A stretch of DNA of 64,000 nt, from assembly GCA_964582375.1 (NCBI GenBank), contig CAZORL010000005.1, positions 1-64,000 on the forward strand, in the 5' to 3' direction. The DNA is from CAKSQF01 sp964582375. Its GTDB lineage: Bacteria; Bacillota; Clostridia; Oscillospirales; CAG-272. This document shows, piece after piece, positions 26,382-34,366 of the stretch. Under the pieces are notes generated by a model that ran no database searches, was not told the origin of the DNA, and saw only the letters and a program-made list of their open reading frames with translations. The first letter of the stretch is position 1, and every line of letters starts with the position of its first letter. The translations under genes and the position numbers were made by a program.

Positions 26382-29300
26382 ATGAAGGAACGAAAACAAA
26401 TGCTCGGGAGAGCGGTATCTGCTCTGCTTATTGCAGTGATGCTTGTCGGCATGATACCGATATCGGCTGCGGGAACATGGACGGGTGACAGCGGCTGGGA
26501 GAGTGACGGCACGCTGTTTAAAAAGACGGGCGACCTCGGAACTCCGTCAACGATATATCATAACGGAGAGATAGACTTCAACACCGTCAGTTTTGACATG
26601 AAGTTTGGTGAGATATGGGATGCCGCCTTCAGCAATGTCGGGTTCGGCATTTACATGAAGGATGGAAACAACTATTTTCTCGAGCTCAATCCGGGGCAGA
26701 AATATGTGCGTATCATTCGATATGAGCCCGAGACATGGCTCGGTATCGCAAAGGACACGGTAAATTTCGGTGTCGATGAATGGATAAACGTGAAATTCAT
26801 CTTCGGCAACTATCATCTTGAGGTAGTCGTAAACGGCAAATCGGTCCTGACCGTGAACGATACGGGCACGGATGATCTCAAAGATCTCTCAAAGGTGCTG
26901 ATCAGTGCATGGGGCACGAAACCGCATATCAAAAATATCGAGACTTCAAACAGCAAATACAAGGAGGAAAGACCCGTGGAAAAGGATTGGAAGCTTGACG
27001 GTGCGTGGGATGAAACGACCGAGGACGGCGAGACTGTCTATACGCATACGGGCGTGCTGTCGCGTGTTAAAAGGAAGGAATCGGACAATGGAACATACAA
27101 CACATTCAGCTTTGATTTTCGACTAAACGCGAAAGTGACGGCTGACTGTAATGTTTCGGCGTCGATCAGGGTCGGCACGAACGACTCTTGGCTGTTTGAG
27201 TACAATCCATCTCGCAGTTATGTGAGAATAAATTGGTTTCCTCTCGATGCCGTATACGGAACCGAGCTTGCCTCGACAAAGATCGATGTCGCAGATCCCG
27301 ACGAATGGGTGAACCTCAAGGCTGTATTTATTGAGAATTATCTCGTTCTTTACATTAACGGCGAACAAAAACTTGCGCATTTTGATACAAACGGCGCGGA
27401 TATGTCAACGACCCATGCGATGGTATCGACATGGAACACCGGTGTGTCGGTCAAAAACCTGACCGTGTCAAACTCGGAGAAGGACCTTGCGTCTGCCGGA
27501 TATATCGATCTCGAATTTGATGATGAGAACGCTGTCAAGACATTCAGCGCGAAAAATGCGACCCTGTCAAGCAAGGACGGTGCGATGGTCATGACCTTCG
27601 GCGGTGCGACACCGACACTTATATCTTCCGATATAAGAGTCATGCCCGGGAACATTTACAGCATGTATCTGCCCATCAGAAACACCATCCTTGTCAGAAT
27701 GAAGAATGACAGCACCGCCGACAAGGTTCGCGTCATGTATACGACCACGGCTGACGGCGAGTACAGCGAGTTAAAGAGCAAGACCTTTGACATCACGCCA
27801 AATTCGGACTATACGACATATCTGCTGAACCTTTCGGATACCGACGGATGCGAGGGCTATTTGAAAAGCTTTAAGCTCCTGTTCTCGGGTGCTGATAAAG
27901 GCTCTGTCAGTATCGATGCCATAACATTCGAAAGAGAAGATCCGATATACCCTTACGCAGGTGAGATAGTCTCCTGCATCGGAGATGCCGAAAAGATGAC
28001 GGCGACCGTTATCGGCAAAGTCGATGACAAGTATGAGGGCAAAACGGTCAAGCTTTGGGCATCCGATTACAGAAACTACGACGATGATCTGCGCGGACCG
28101 TATAATCTTGCGGCATATTACGCAGGCAACCCCGATTATCTGAACATACGCGATGCAATGGATAAGCTCGGCGAAGCGGTCGTTAAAAACGGTACTTTCG
28201 AGATAACATTCTCGCTTATAAAGGACAAAAAGCAGACTCATCTTTCAACGCCCTTTTTAGCCGAAATTGACGGCGTTAAGGTGTCAAAGAGTTTCTTTGT
28301 TGAAAATTATCGGGATTTCAATGATGACCCCGTAAGATTTACCATTGATATCAAAAAGGATGTTAGCGTCCTTGACTTTGGCGCAAAGGGCGACGGATTT
28401 ACCGATGATACCGCAGCAATTCAGGCGGCGATCGATGCCGTAAAGGCGGCAGGCGGCGGCAGAGTTGTCCTGCCCGGCGATGAGAGCACATACGGCAGAC
28501 GATATGTCATCACTCATATCGAATTTTGCAGTAACCTTGAATTTGTGATCGAGCACGGCGCGATGCTTTGGCAGTCTCAGCGCGAGGAAGAGCTTAACAA
28601 GACCGTGCCGGTAAAACAGCGCGGATTCGATACCGCTTATTACGGCTTTAATGTCGATATCGACGGACTTGTTTGGTGTACCGGATATTCTGCCATAAAC
28701 AAGCCGATGCTTTATGCAAACGGCTGCGAAAATCTTCGAATTACCGGCTACGGCACGATCCGAATGAACGATGCGGGCGGAGAGGTCGCAGACCCTCTCT
28801 ACTTTGTCGGCGATCCGGGACTTGCAGTCGGACAGGCAAGCCGTGTTCAGCAGATACCGATCATGCTCTACAACTGTACACATGTCGATGTGACCGACAT
28901 CACGATATCGAGATCGAGTGCATGGCATTTCGTTTGCGCGTATAACAATGATCTTTATATCGGCAATGTCAAGGAAAAAGAGGCGGCAAACGTCACGGGT
29001 GACGGCTTTTCAACACCGCTGTCGCAGAATGTGACGATAGACAGATGCTTCACTTATACAAGCGATGACGCGATCGGCATGAGCATTTATTACGAGGACG
29101 GACGAGGACAGTTCTTCTACCCTTCCATTCTTGACGGAAAAGATCATTCAAACGACAATATCGTCATAAGACACAGCTATCTCTTCGGCGGACACGGCAT
29201 CTCGATCATGCCTTGGGGCTCTGCATCTCCGGATGAGCATAACTATGAGATACGCAATGTCGAGATATTCGACTGCGTGATAGGCGGTCACAGATCGTCG

Positions 29301-30197
29301 GCTTGCTGGGCGGATAACCCGTTCTACGGAAAGAGTGCGCTTCACTCCTATACGCAGGACGAGATCGACTACAGCCCGATAAAGGATATCTATTTCCATG
29401 ACAATACCTATTATAATCCGTTCAACTGGGAGATGTACGGCGTTCCGGTCTGGGCAACGAACCTCATCGTTACCGATGATATAAACGGCACGATCTACAG
29501 CTCGTCGGTATTCAAAAACGGCAGCTTTGATAAGCTTGCCCATAACGGGAAGGGCTTCCATGACGAAACAACATGGGTGAGCGGACTGTCATATTGGTCT
29601 GAGCGTCCGGGTAAGGGCGGCAGTGTCGGAACTGTCAAGGTTGGAACTAAAGAATCGACCTATGTTGATACCAAAAAAGCGTTCGTGCAGGATGACTATG
29701 CGGGCTTTATCAAGGGCGAGGGTGAACTGTTCCAGGGACTTTATCTGAGAAAGGGCAAGCACAGATTCAGCATAAAAACACAGCTAACCTCGGGAACTGC
29801 GAAGATCTTTGCACGCGATGCGATAAGCGGTGAGATCATTGCGGAAAAGACCCTTTCGGCAACCGATGCACTTGCCGAGGTCGAGCTTCTCTTTAAGCTT
29901 GACAAGGCGGCGACCGTTCAGCTCGGTGTTAGCCTCGAGAGCGGTGAGGTCCTGCTCGATGACGCCGATGTTTCGGTCTACAAGGGCGAGATCCCGACCG
30001 AGCCTGTCGATCCCGAACCCACAGATCCGACCGATCCCACCGATCCCGTGCCTGCCGAGCCTGTCGAGCCTACCGAGCCCGAGACTCCGAAGAAAGGAAC
30101 AAATACCGGACTTCTTATCGGAGCGATCTGTGCGGCGGTCGTTCTCATCGGCGGCGCGGCGGCGGTCATGATCGCAAAGAGAAAAAGGGCAAAATAA
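26382..30197 (+). CDS. Cell-surface multidomain GH28-like (pectinase-type beta-helix) protein
   Basis: 1271 residues. Signal peptide (1-31, cleavage near ISAAG). Two similar concanavalin-like domains (about 32-190 and 200-365), a galactose-binding-like beta domain (about 370-520) and an Ig-like stretch (525-650). A right-handed parallel beta-helix starts at 664 with DFGAKGDGFTDDTAAIQAAI. Inside it are GH28-like motifs: SDDAIGMS (about 893-900) and GGHGISI (about 935-941). A further carbohydrate-binding-like domain follows (about 1060-1190), then a Pro/Glu/Asp/Thr linker (about 1200-1236), a membrane helix (1243-1264) and KRKRAK. There is no LPXTG, so it is membrane-anchored. It likely acts on pectin-like or other plant polysaccharides outside the cell. 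The exact substrate is unknown. Confidence 0.85.
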   Translation: MKERKQMLGRAVSALLIAVMLVGMIPISAAGTWTGDSGWESDGTLFKKTGDLGTPSTIYHNGEIDFNTVSFDMKFGEIWDAAFSNVGFGIYMKDGNNYFLELNPGQKYVRIIRYEPETWLGIAKDTVNFGVDEWINVKFIFGNYHLEVVVNGKSVLTVNDTGTDDLKDLSKVLISAWGTKPHIKNIETSNSKYKEERPVEKDWKLDGAWDETTEDGETVYTHTGVLSRVKRKESDNGTYNTFSFDFRLNAKVTADCNVSASIRVGTNDSWLFEYNPSRSYVRINWFPLDAVYGTELASTKIDVADPDEWVNLKAVFIENYLVLYINGEQKLAHFDTNGADMSTTHAMVSTWNTGVSVKNLTVSNSEKDLASAGYIDLEFDDENAVKTFSAKNATLSSKDGAMVMTFGGATPTLISSDIRVMPGNIYSMYLPIRNTILVRMKNDSTADKVRVMYTTTADGEYSELKSKTFDITPNSDYTTYLLNLSDTDGCEGYLKSFKLLFSGADKGSVSIDAITFEREDPIYPYAGEIVSCIGDAEKMTATVIGKVDDKYEGKTVKLWASDYRNYDDDLRGPYNLAAYYAGNPDYLNIRDAMDKLGEAVVKNGTFEITFSLIKDKKQTHLSTPFLAEIDGVKVSKSFFVENYRDFNDDPVRFTIDIKKDVSVLDFGAKGDGFTDDTAAIQAAIDAVKAAGGGRVVLPGDESTYGRRYVITHIEFCSNLEFVIEHGAMLWQSQREEELNKTVPVKQRGFDTAYYGFNVDIDGLVWCTGYSAINKPMLYANGCENLRITGYGTIRMNDAGGEVADPLYFVGDPGLAVGQASRVQQIPIMLYNCTHVDVTDITISRSSAWHFVCAYNNDLYIGNVKEKEAANVTGDGFSTPLSQNVTIDRCFTYTSDDAIGMSIYYEDGRGQFFYPSILDGKDHSNDNIVIRHSYLFGGHGISIMPWGSASPDEHNYEIRNVEIFDCVIGGHRSSACWADNPFYGKSALHSYTQDEIDYSPIKDIYFHDNTYYNPFNWEMYGVPVWATNLIVTDDINGTIYSSSVFKNGSFDKLAHNGKGFHDETTWVSGLSYWSERPGKGGSVGTVKVGTKESTYVDTKKAFVQDDYAGFIKGEGELFQGLYLRKGKHRFSIKTQLTSGTAKIFARDAISGEIIAEKTLSATDALAEVELLFKLDKAATVQLGVSLESGEVLLDDADVSVYKGEIPTEPVDPEPTDPTDPTDPVPAEPVEPTEPETPKKGTNTGLLIGAICAAVVLIGGAAAVMIAKRKRAK

Positions 30198-30258
30198 GAT
30201 CAGGTGCGTGATATTTTACACATTCAGAAAAAGGTTACATTTATTTGTGCGATATCGG

Positions 30259-30287
30259 TTGCAATGCGACGGATTTTGTGGTAAAAT
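30259..30287 (+). promoter_or_regulatory. Promoter of the gene at 30320
   Basis: TTGCAA (30259-30264), 17-bp spacer, TAAAAT (30282-30287). It lies inside the longest open frame of the next gene, which argues for the shorter start. Confidence 0.6.
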
Positions 30288-30319
30288 GTGAGAAAGACCT
30301 TAAAAAGGAATGTGGACAA

Positions 30320-31135
30320 ATGAACGACAAGATCGATAACAAGGATAAAAAAGCCAAAAGCAAGAAAAGAGCGGCGATATTTCTTATCGTCATGGGGGCA
30401 GCCCTTGTGGTGCTTCTTTTGATAACCTATCTCCCGAGCCTTATCGGGTCGGGAGATGGCTCGCCGTCCGAGACGGCAGCCCCTGCAAAGACCTATCCGC
30501 CCGAGTGGTTTGCCGTGCCCGACTACAACGCCGACCTTGCCGCCGACGCCGATTATATGAGTGTTGACCGCAAGATGCACTACACTATCGGGAATGAGAC
30601 CTTCATGATCGACGGTGATGCGGCAAGCTATGGGGCGCTCTGCGAGTTTTGGGAGGATTATTTCTCGGCGGCGATCGCGGGGGATGAAAAGAGGCTCTCG
30701 GGTATGCACACCGACGCATATATCAAAAAGTTCGGGGCATTCGGCAAGATCGCACCGCAAAAGATCTGCGATATAAATGTCGAACAGCTCTCAAGATCCG
30801 AGCTGACAAGCGGCGATTATGTCGGCTGTTTCAGAAGCTTTTTCCTTGTTTCTTACCGAATACTCGACAATAACGGCACGTTTCGCAACGATTTTATCGA
30901 GGATAACGCCTCCGTGCCGCTGATCTATGAGTTGATCGAGGACGGCGACTCCGTCGTGATCAACAACTACTCAAGGGAGAGGACGACGATCTCCGCTCCC
31001 TCGGGCGAGATCCCGATCCTACCGATACTCGTCGTCGCAGCCATCCTTATCGCCGCATCGGTCGCAGTGATAGTCGTCATCACGAAAAAGAGGGCAAAAA
31101 GGCATGGCATATCACCCAATACCGACAAAAAATAA
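30320..31135 (+). CDS. Membrane protein of unknown function with two terminal helices
   Basis: 271 residues from ATG 30320, with AAGGA at 30305-30309. A basic N-terminus (KDKKAKSKKR) precedes a membrane helix (about 18-43). An extracellular domain of about 190 residues contains a segment with YGALCEFWEDYFSAAIAGDEKRLSGMHTDAYI, shortened here in sense only, that resembles NTF2-like dose-of-helix layouts but is not diagnostic. A second helix (about 230-255) and a basic tail end the protein. It has its own promoter. No family was recognised. Confidence 0.75.
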   Translation: MNDKIDNKDKKAKSKKRAAIFLIVMGAALVVLLLITYLPSLIGSGDGSPSETAAPAKTYPPEWFAVPDYNADLAADADYMSVDRKMHYTIGNETFMIDGDAASYGALCEFWEDYFSAAIAGDEKRLSGMHTDAYIKKFGAFGKIAPQKICDINVEQLSRSELTSGDYVGCFRSFFLVSYRILDNNGTFRNDFIEDNASVPLIYELIEDGDSVVINNYSRERTTISAPSGEIPILPILVVAAILIAASVAVIVVITKKRAKRHGISPNTDKK

Positions 31136-31163
31136 ATTTTTTTGTCAAACCTGCAAAAACCCC

Positions 31164-31192
31164 TTGACAGGGGCAAAATAAAATGGTATAAT
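31164..31192 (+). promoter_or_regulatory. Promoter of the purine operon
   Basis: TTGACA (31164-31169), 17-bp spacer, TATAAT (31187-31192). Transcription from here gives a leader of about 165 nt carrying the ZTP riboswitch and its terminator. Confidence 0.85.
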
Positions 31193-31213
31193 CGAGTAGT
31201 ACGATGTACCAAG

Positions 31214-31287
31214 CTTTGCGACTGACGGATAGAGTGGATTTAACCACAAAGGAGCAAAGTCTGAATATTTATGCCGACCGTCTGGGC
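31214..31287 (+). ncRNA. ZTP (ZMP/ZTP, pfl) riboswitch
   Basis: P1: CTTTGC (31214-31219) pairs with GCAAAG (31254-31259). Between them lies the conserved GACTGACGGA, a GTGG/CCAC helix and AAAGGAGC. A short linker leads to the 3' hallmark GCCGACCGTCTGGGC (31273-31287), the ZTP-binding P3 element seen in pfl RNAs. This RNA class senses the AICAR forms ZMP and ZTP, which build up when 10-formyl-THF is low, and turns on purine and one-carbon genes. It sits directly before purE. Its last four bases (GGGC) are also the 5' end of the terminator stem, so ligand binding would prevent termination. Confidence 0.93.
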
Positions 31288-31325
31288 GCACTTGACTTGT
31301 TTATGGTTGAAGTGCGCCCTTTTAT
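31284..31325 (+). terminator. Riboswitch-controlled terminator before purE
   Basis: Stem GGGCGCACTT (31284-31293) / AAGTGCGCCC (31310-31319), then TTTTATCTTTTT. The first four bases overlap the riboswitch P3, giving mutually exclusive folds. Confidence 0.92.
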
Positions 31326-31363
31326 CTTTTTAGGTCGGAAAATAGAAAGAAAAGGAAAAGAAA

Positions 31364-31852
31364 ATGAAAAAAGTCGGAATTATCATGGGTTCGGACAGCG
31401 ATCTGCCGACCGTCAAAAAGGCGACCGACATCCTGAAGGCACTCGATATACCCTTCGAGGTCCACATCTACTCGGCGCACAGAACGCCAAACGAGGCGAC
31501 AAATTTTGCCGGTGCCGCACGCGAGAGCGGATTTGGCGTGCTCATCTGCGCGGCAGGAATGGCTGCCCATCTTGCCGGCGTAATCGCGGCAAACACCACC
31601 CTTCCCGTTATCGGCATACCCTGTAAATCCTCCGTCCTTGACGGCATGGACGCACTGCTGTCAACAGTCATGATGCCCTCGGGCATTCCGGTCGCAACGG
31701 TTGCCATTGACGGCGGCACAAATGCAGCACTGCTTGCAGCAGAGATGCTTGCGATAGGCGATGACGCACTTGCGGCAAAGCTTTCGGCAAAGCGTGAAAG
31801 GGACAGAGCGACAGTCCTCGAAAAGGATGCGCATGTTCTCGAAAAACTTTAA
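31364..31852 (+). CDS. purE: 5-(carboxyamino)imidazole / AIR carboxylase, PurE
   Basis: 162 residues. Makes CAIR in purine synthesis. Family motifs GIIMGSDSDLP, IYSAHRTP and GMAAHLAGVIAA are present. No purK is nearby. This fits either a remote purK (class I, from N5-CAIR) or a class II PurE that uses AIR and CO2 directly, as in many anaerobes; the sequence alone does not decide. First gene after the ZTP riboswitch; SD AAAGGAAAAG. Confidence 0.95.
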   Translation: MKKVGIIMGSDSDLPTVKKATDILKALDIPFEVHIYSAHRTPNEATNFAGAARESGFGVLICAAGMAAHLAGVIAANTTLPVIGIPCKSSVLDGMDALLSTVMMPSGIPVATVAIDGGTNAALLAAEMLAIGDDALAAKLSAKRERDRATVLEKDAHVLEKL

Positions 31853-31908
31853 TTTTCGCATTCATCCAACAACAAAACATATATATAAGAAAAAAGGAGC
31901 AAAAAATC

Positions 31909-32595
31909 ATGGAAAACAAACTCGTCTACACAGGAAAAACAAAGAACGTATACGCACTTGAAAACGGCAACTACCTGCTGAAATTCAAGGATGATTGCAC
32001 CGGCAAGGACGGCGTGTTCGATCCGGGCGAAAATTCGGTCGGACTCACGATCGAGGGTGTGGGCGATGTCAACCTGCGCATGTCGGTCTATTTCTTTGAG
32101 AAGATCAACGCCGCAGGCATAAAGACCCACTATGTATCGGCAGATCTTGCAAACACCACAATGGAAGTCCTTCCCGCAAAGGTGTTCGGCAAGGGTCTTG
32201 AGGTAATTTGCCGCTACAAGGCAGTCGGCAGCTTCTATCGCCGCTACAGCGACTACATCGAAGAGGGTGCTGATCTCCCCGCATATGTCGAGATGACCTT
32301 CAAGAACGACGCCAAGGGCGATCCGCTTGTCATCAAGGACGCACTTGTCGATCTCGGTGTAATGAGCGATTCTCAGTATGAGGACATTAAGGCAATGACA
32401 AAGCAGATCACGAAGATCGTTGCCGATGATCTGAAGGAGAAGGGACTTGACCTTTACGACATCAAGTTCGAGTTCGGCTATGCTCCCGACGGCAGTGTAA
32501 TGCTGATCGACGAGATCGCCTCGGGCAACATGAGAGTTTACAAAAACGGAGAATACATCGATCCGATGACGCTGTCCAAGCTCTTCTTTGCCTGA
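31909..32595 (+). CDS. purC: SAICAR synthase
   Basis: 228 residues. Joins CAIR and aspartate with ATP. It starts with YTGKTKNVYAL (ATP-binding strand-loop) and holds LEVICRYKAVGSFYRRY and VMLIDEIASGNMRVY, where most PurC have DE(I/V)SPD. The last motif is a divergent version of the aspartate-binding region. SD AAAAAGGAG. It lies 56 bp after purE. Confidence 0.93.
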   Translation: MENKLVYTGKTKNVYALENGNYLLKFKDDCTGKDGVFDPGENSVGLTIEGVGDVNLRMSVYFFEKINAAGIKTHYVSADLANTTMEVLPAKVFGKGLEVICRYKAVGSFYRRYSDYIEEGADLPAYVEMTFKNDAKGDPLVIKDALVDLGVMSDSQYEDIKAMTKQITKIVADDLKEKGLDLYDIKFEFGYAPDGSVMLIDEIASGNMRVYKNGEYIDPMTLSKLFFA

Positions 32596-32613
32596 TCCTC
32601 GGGGGCACATCAA

Positions 32614-34038
32614 ATGGGAGGATTTTTTGGAATTGCGTCAAGAGAAGATTGCCTCCTTGACGTCTTTTTCGGAGTCGATTATCATTCGCACCTCGGAACT
32701 CGCCGCGGCGGACTTGCGGCGTACGATAAAGAGATAGGTCTGCAAAGAAAGATACACAGCATCGAAAATTCGCCGTTTCGCACGAAATTTGAGCATATTT
32801 TCGAAGAAATGAAGGGCACGTCCGCTATCGGTTGCATCAGCGACACCGATCCCCAGCCCATGCTGATAAGATCAAAGCTCGGTACGTATGCGATATCGAC
32901 GGTCGGTATCATAAACAACGCCGATGAGCTGATAAGGCTCTGCCTCGATCTTCCGGGCGGCTATTTTGACGCGATGACGGGCGGTGCGATCAACACGACC
33001 GAGCTTGTCGCCGCGCTTATCAACCAAAAAGAGGATTTCGCCGACGGCATAGCCTATGCACAGAGCATCATCGAGGGTACATGCTCGATAATGTTGCTTA
33101 CAAGTGACGGCTCGATAATCGCCGCACGCGACAAGGTCGGCAGACTGCCCCTGCTTGTCGGCAAGGGCGAGAGCGGACATGCGGTGTCCTTTGAGTCGTT
33201 CGCTTATCAAAAGCTCGGATATTCCGACGAATATGAGCTTGGCCCGGGCGAGATCGTCAAGATAACGCCCGATACACTGACAAGGCTTAAAGAACCCGGC
33301 AAAAACAAGAAGGTCTGCGCCTTTTTGTGGAGCTATTACGGTTACCCGACTGCCACATATGAGGGTGTCAATGTTGAGGCAATGCGTTGTCGCAACGGCG
33401 AGATCATGGCAGCATACGATCGAGAAAACGGATTTGACGCTGAGGTCGATTATGTCGGTGGTGTCCCCGATTCGGGCACGCCGCACGCGATCGGTTATTC
33501 GAACGAGAGCGGCAAAAAATTCGCGCGCGCCTTTATCAAGTATACGCCAACATGGTCGAGAAGCTTTACGCCAAACAACCAAACCGAGCGTAACAAGGTC
33601 GCAAAAATGAAGCAGATACCTGTTCACGATTATATAAAGGACAAAAATCTGCTTTTTGTGGATGATTCGATCGTCCGTGGTACACAGCTCAAGGAAACGG
33701 TCGATTTTCTTTATGAAAACGGAGCAAAGTCGGTTCATATGCGTTCCGCGTGTCCGCCGATCATGTTCGGATGCAAATATCTGAATTTCTCGCGCTCGAC
33801 GAGCAACATGGAGCTTATCGCGCGCCGTGTGATCATGGAGCTTGAGGGCGAGGACGGATTTGAGCATGTCGACGAGTACTCGGACGGCAGAACCGAGCGC
33901 GGCAGAGCACTTCGCCGCGAGATCTGCAAGAAATTCAAATTTGACAGCCTTGAGTTCCAATCGCTTGAGGGTATAATCAAAGCCATCGGTCTTCCCGAAT
34001 GCGATCTTTGTACCTATTGTTGGAACGGTAAAGGATAA
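32614..34038 (+). CDS. purF: Amidophosphoribosyltransferase homologue lacking the catalytic cysteine
   Basis: 474 residues, full length. The C-terminal phosphoribosyltransferase part is intact, with the PRPP loop FVDDSIVRGTQLKET at about 350-364, so PRA synthesis is expected. The N-terminal Ntn glutaminase is not normal: it reads MGGFFGIASREDC, with Gly where the nucleophilic Cys (MCG...) should be. The segment usually reading HNG(N) is VGIINNADEL. It may use free ammonia (inference). The start is firm because ATG 32614 is followed by the FFGI strand found at the same place in active enzymes. The stop codon lies inside a 16-bp hairpin (34027-34061). Confidence 0.9.
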   Translation: MGGFFGIASREDCLLDVFFGVDYHSHLGTRRGGLAAYDKEIGLQRKIHSIENSPFRTKFEHIFEEMKGTSAIGCISDTDPQPMLIRSKLGTYAISTVGIINNADELIRLCLDLPGGYFDAMTGGAINTTELVAALINQKEDFADGIAYAQSIIEGTCSIMLLTSDGSIIAARDKVGRLPLLVGKGESGHAVSFESFAYQKLGYSDEYELGPGEIVKITPDTLTRLKEPGKNKKVCAFLWSYYGYPTATYEGVNVEAMRCRNGEIMAAYDRENGFDAEVDYVGGVPDSGTPHAIGYSNESGKKFARAFIKYTPTWSRSFTPNNQTERNKVAKMKQIPVHDYIKDKNLLFVDDSIVRGTQLKETVDFLYENGAKSVHMRSACPPIMFGCKYLNFSRSTSNMELIARRVIMELEGEDGFEHVDEYSDGRTERGRALRREICKKFKFDSLEFQSLEGIIKAIGLPECDLCTYCWNGKG

Positions 34039-34061
34039 AAGCGGAGCTTTTATCCTTTACC
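34027..34061 (+). terminator. 16-bp hairpin over the purF stop codon
   Basis: Perfect stem GGTAAAGGATAAAAGC (34027-34042) / GCTTTTATCCTTTACC (34046-34061) with loop GGA. No T-run follows, so it may protect or process mRNA rather than stop transcription. Its 3' arm merges into the first 85-bp repeat copy. Confidence 0.6.
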
Positions 34062-34343
34062 GAAGTTTTGACTTGCCCTCCGAGGGAGGGCATTCGCAAA
34101 GCGAAACGTCNNNNNNNNNNNNNNNNNNNNNNNNNNNNNNNNNNNNNNNNNNNNNNNNNNNNNNNNNNNNNNNNNNNNNNNNNNNNNNNNNNNNNNNNNN
34201 NNNNNNNNNNTTCGCAAAGCGAAACGTCAAAACGCTATCAAATGAAGAATAGCGATAATTTACCGCAGTTTTGACTTGCCCTCCGAGTGAGGGCATTCGC
34301 AGAGCGAAACGTCAAAACGCTATCAAATGAAAAACGCCTATGA
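34056..34343. repeat. Tandem 85-bp structured repeats between purF and purM, with an N gap
   Basis: Three partial or whole units: 34056-34110 (cut by the gap), 34211-34258 (tail of a unit) and 34259-34343 (complete, 85 bp). Each begins TTTACCG and folds as a three-way junction. In the complete copy GTTTTGAC (34268-34275) pairs with GTCAAAAC (34311-34318), enclosing TGCCCTC/GAGGGCA (34277-34295) and TTCGC/GCGAA (34296-34308). A further TTTACTG at 34344 runs into the purM SD. Positions 34111-34210 are 100 N, an arbitrary scaffold gap, so the true copy number is unknown. Confidence 0.85.
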
Positions 34344-34366
34344 TTTACTGAAAGGAAAGCTTTAAT

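Noticed and set aside
34111..34210. Whether the two N runs mark real 100-bp distances
   Set aside because: Both are exactly 100 N and both fall inside repeats, so they are placeholder gaps and carry no distance information.
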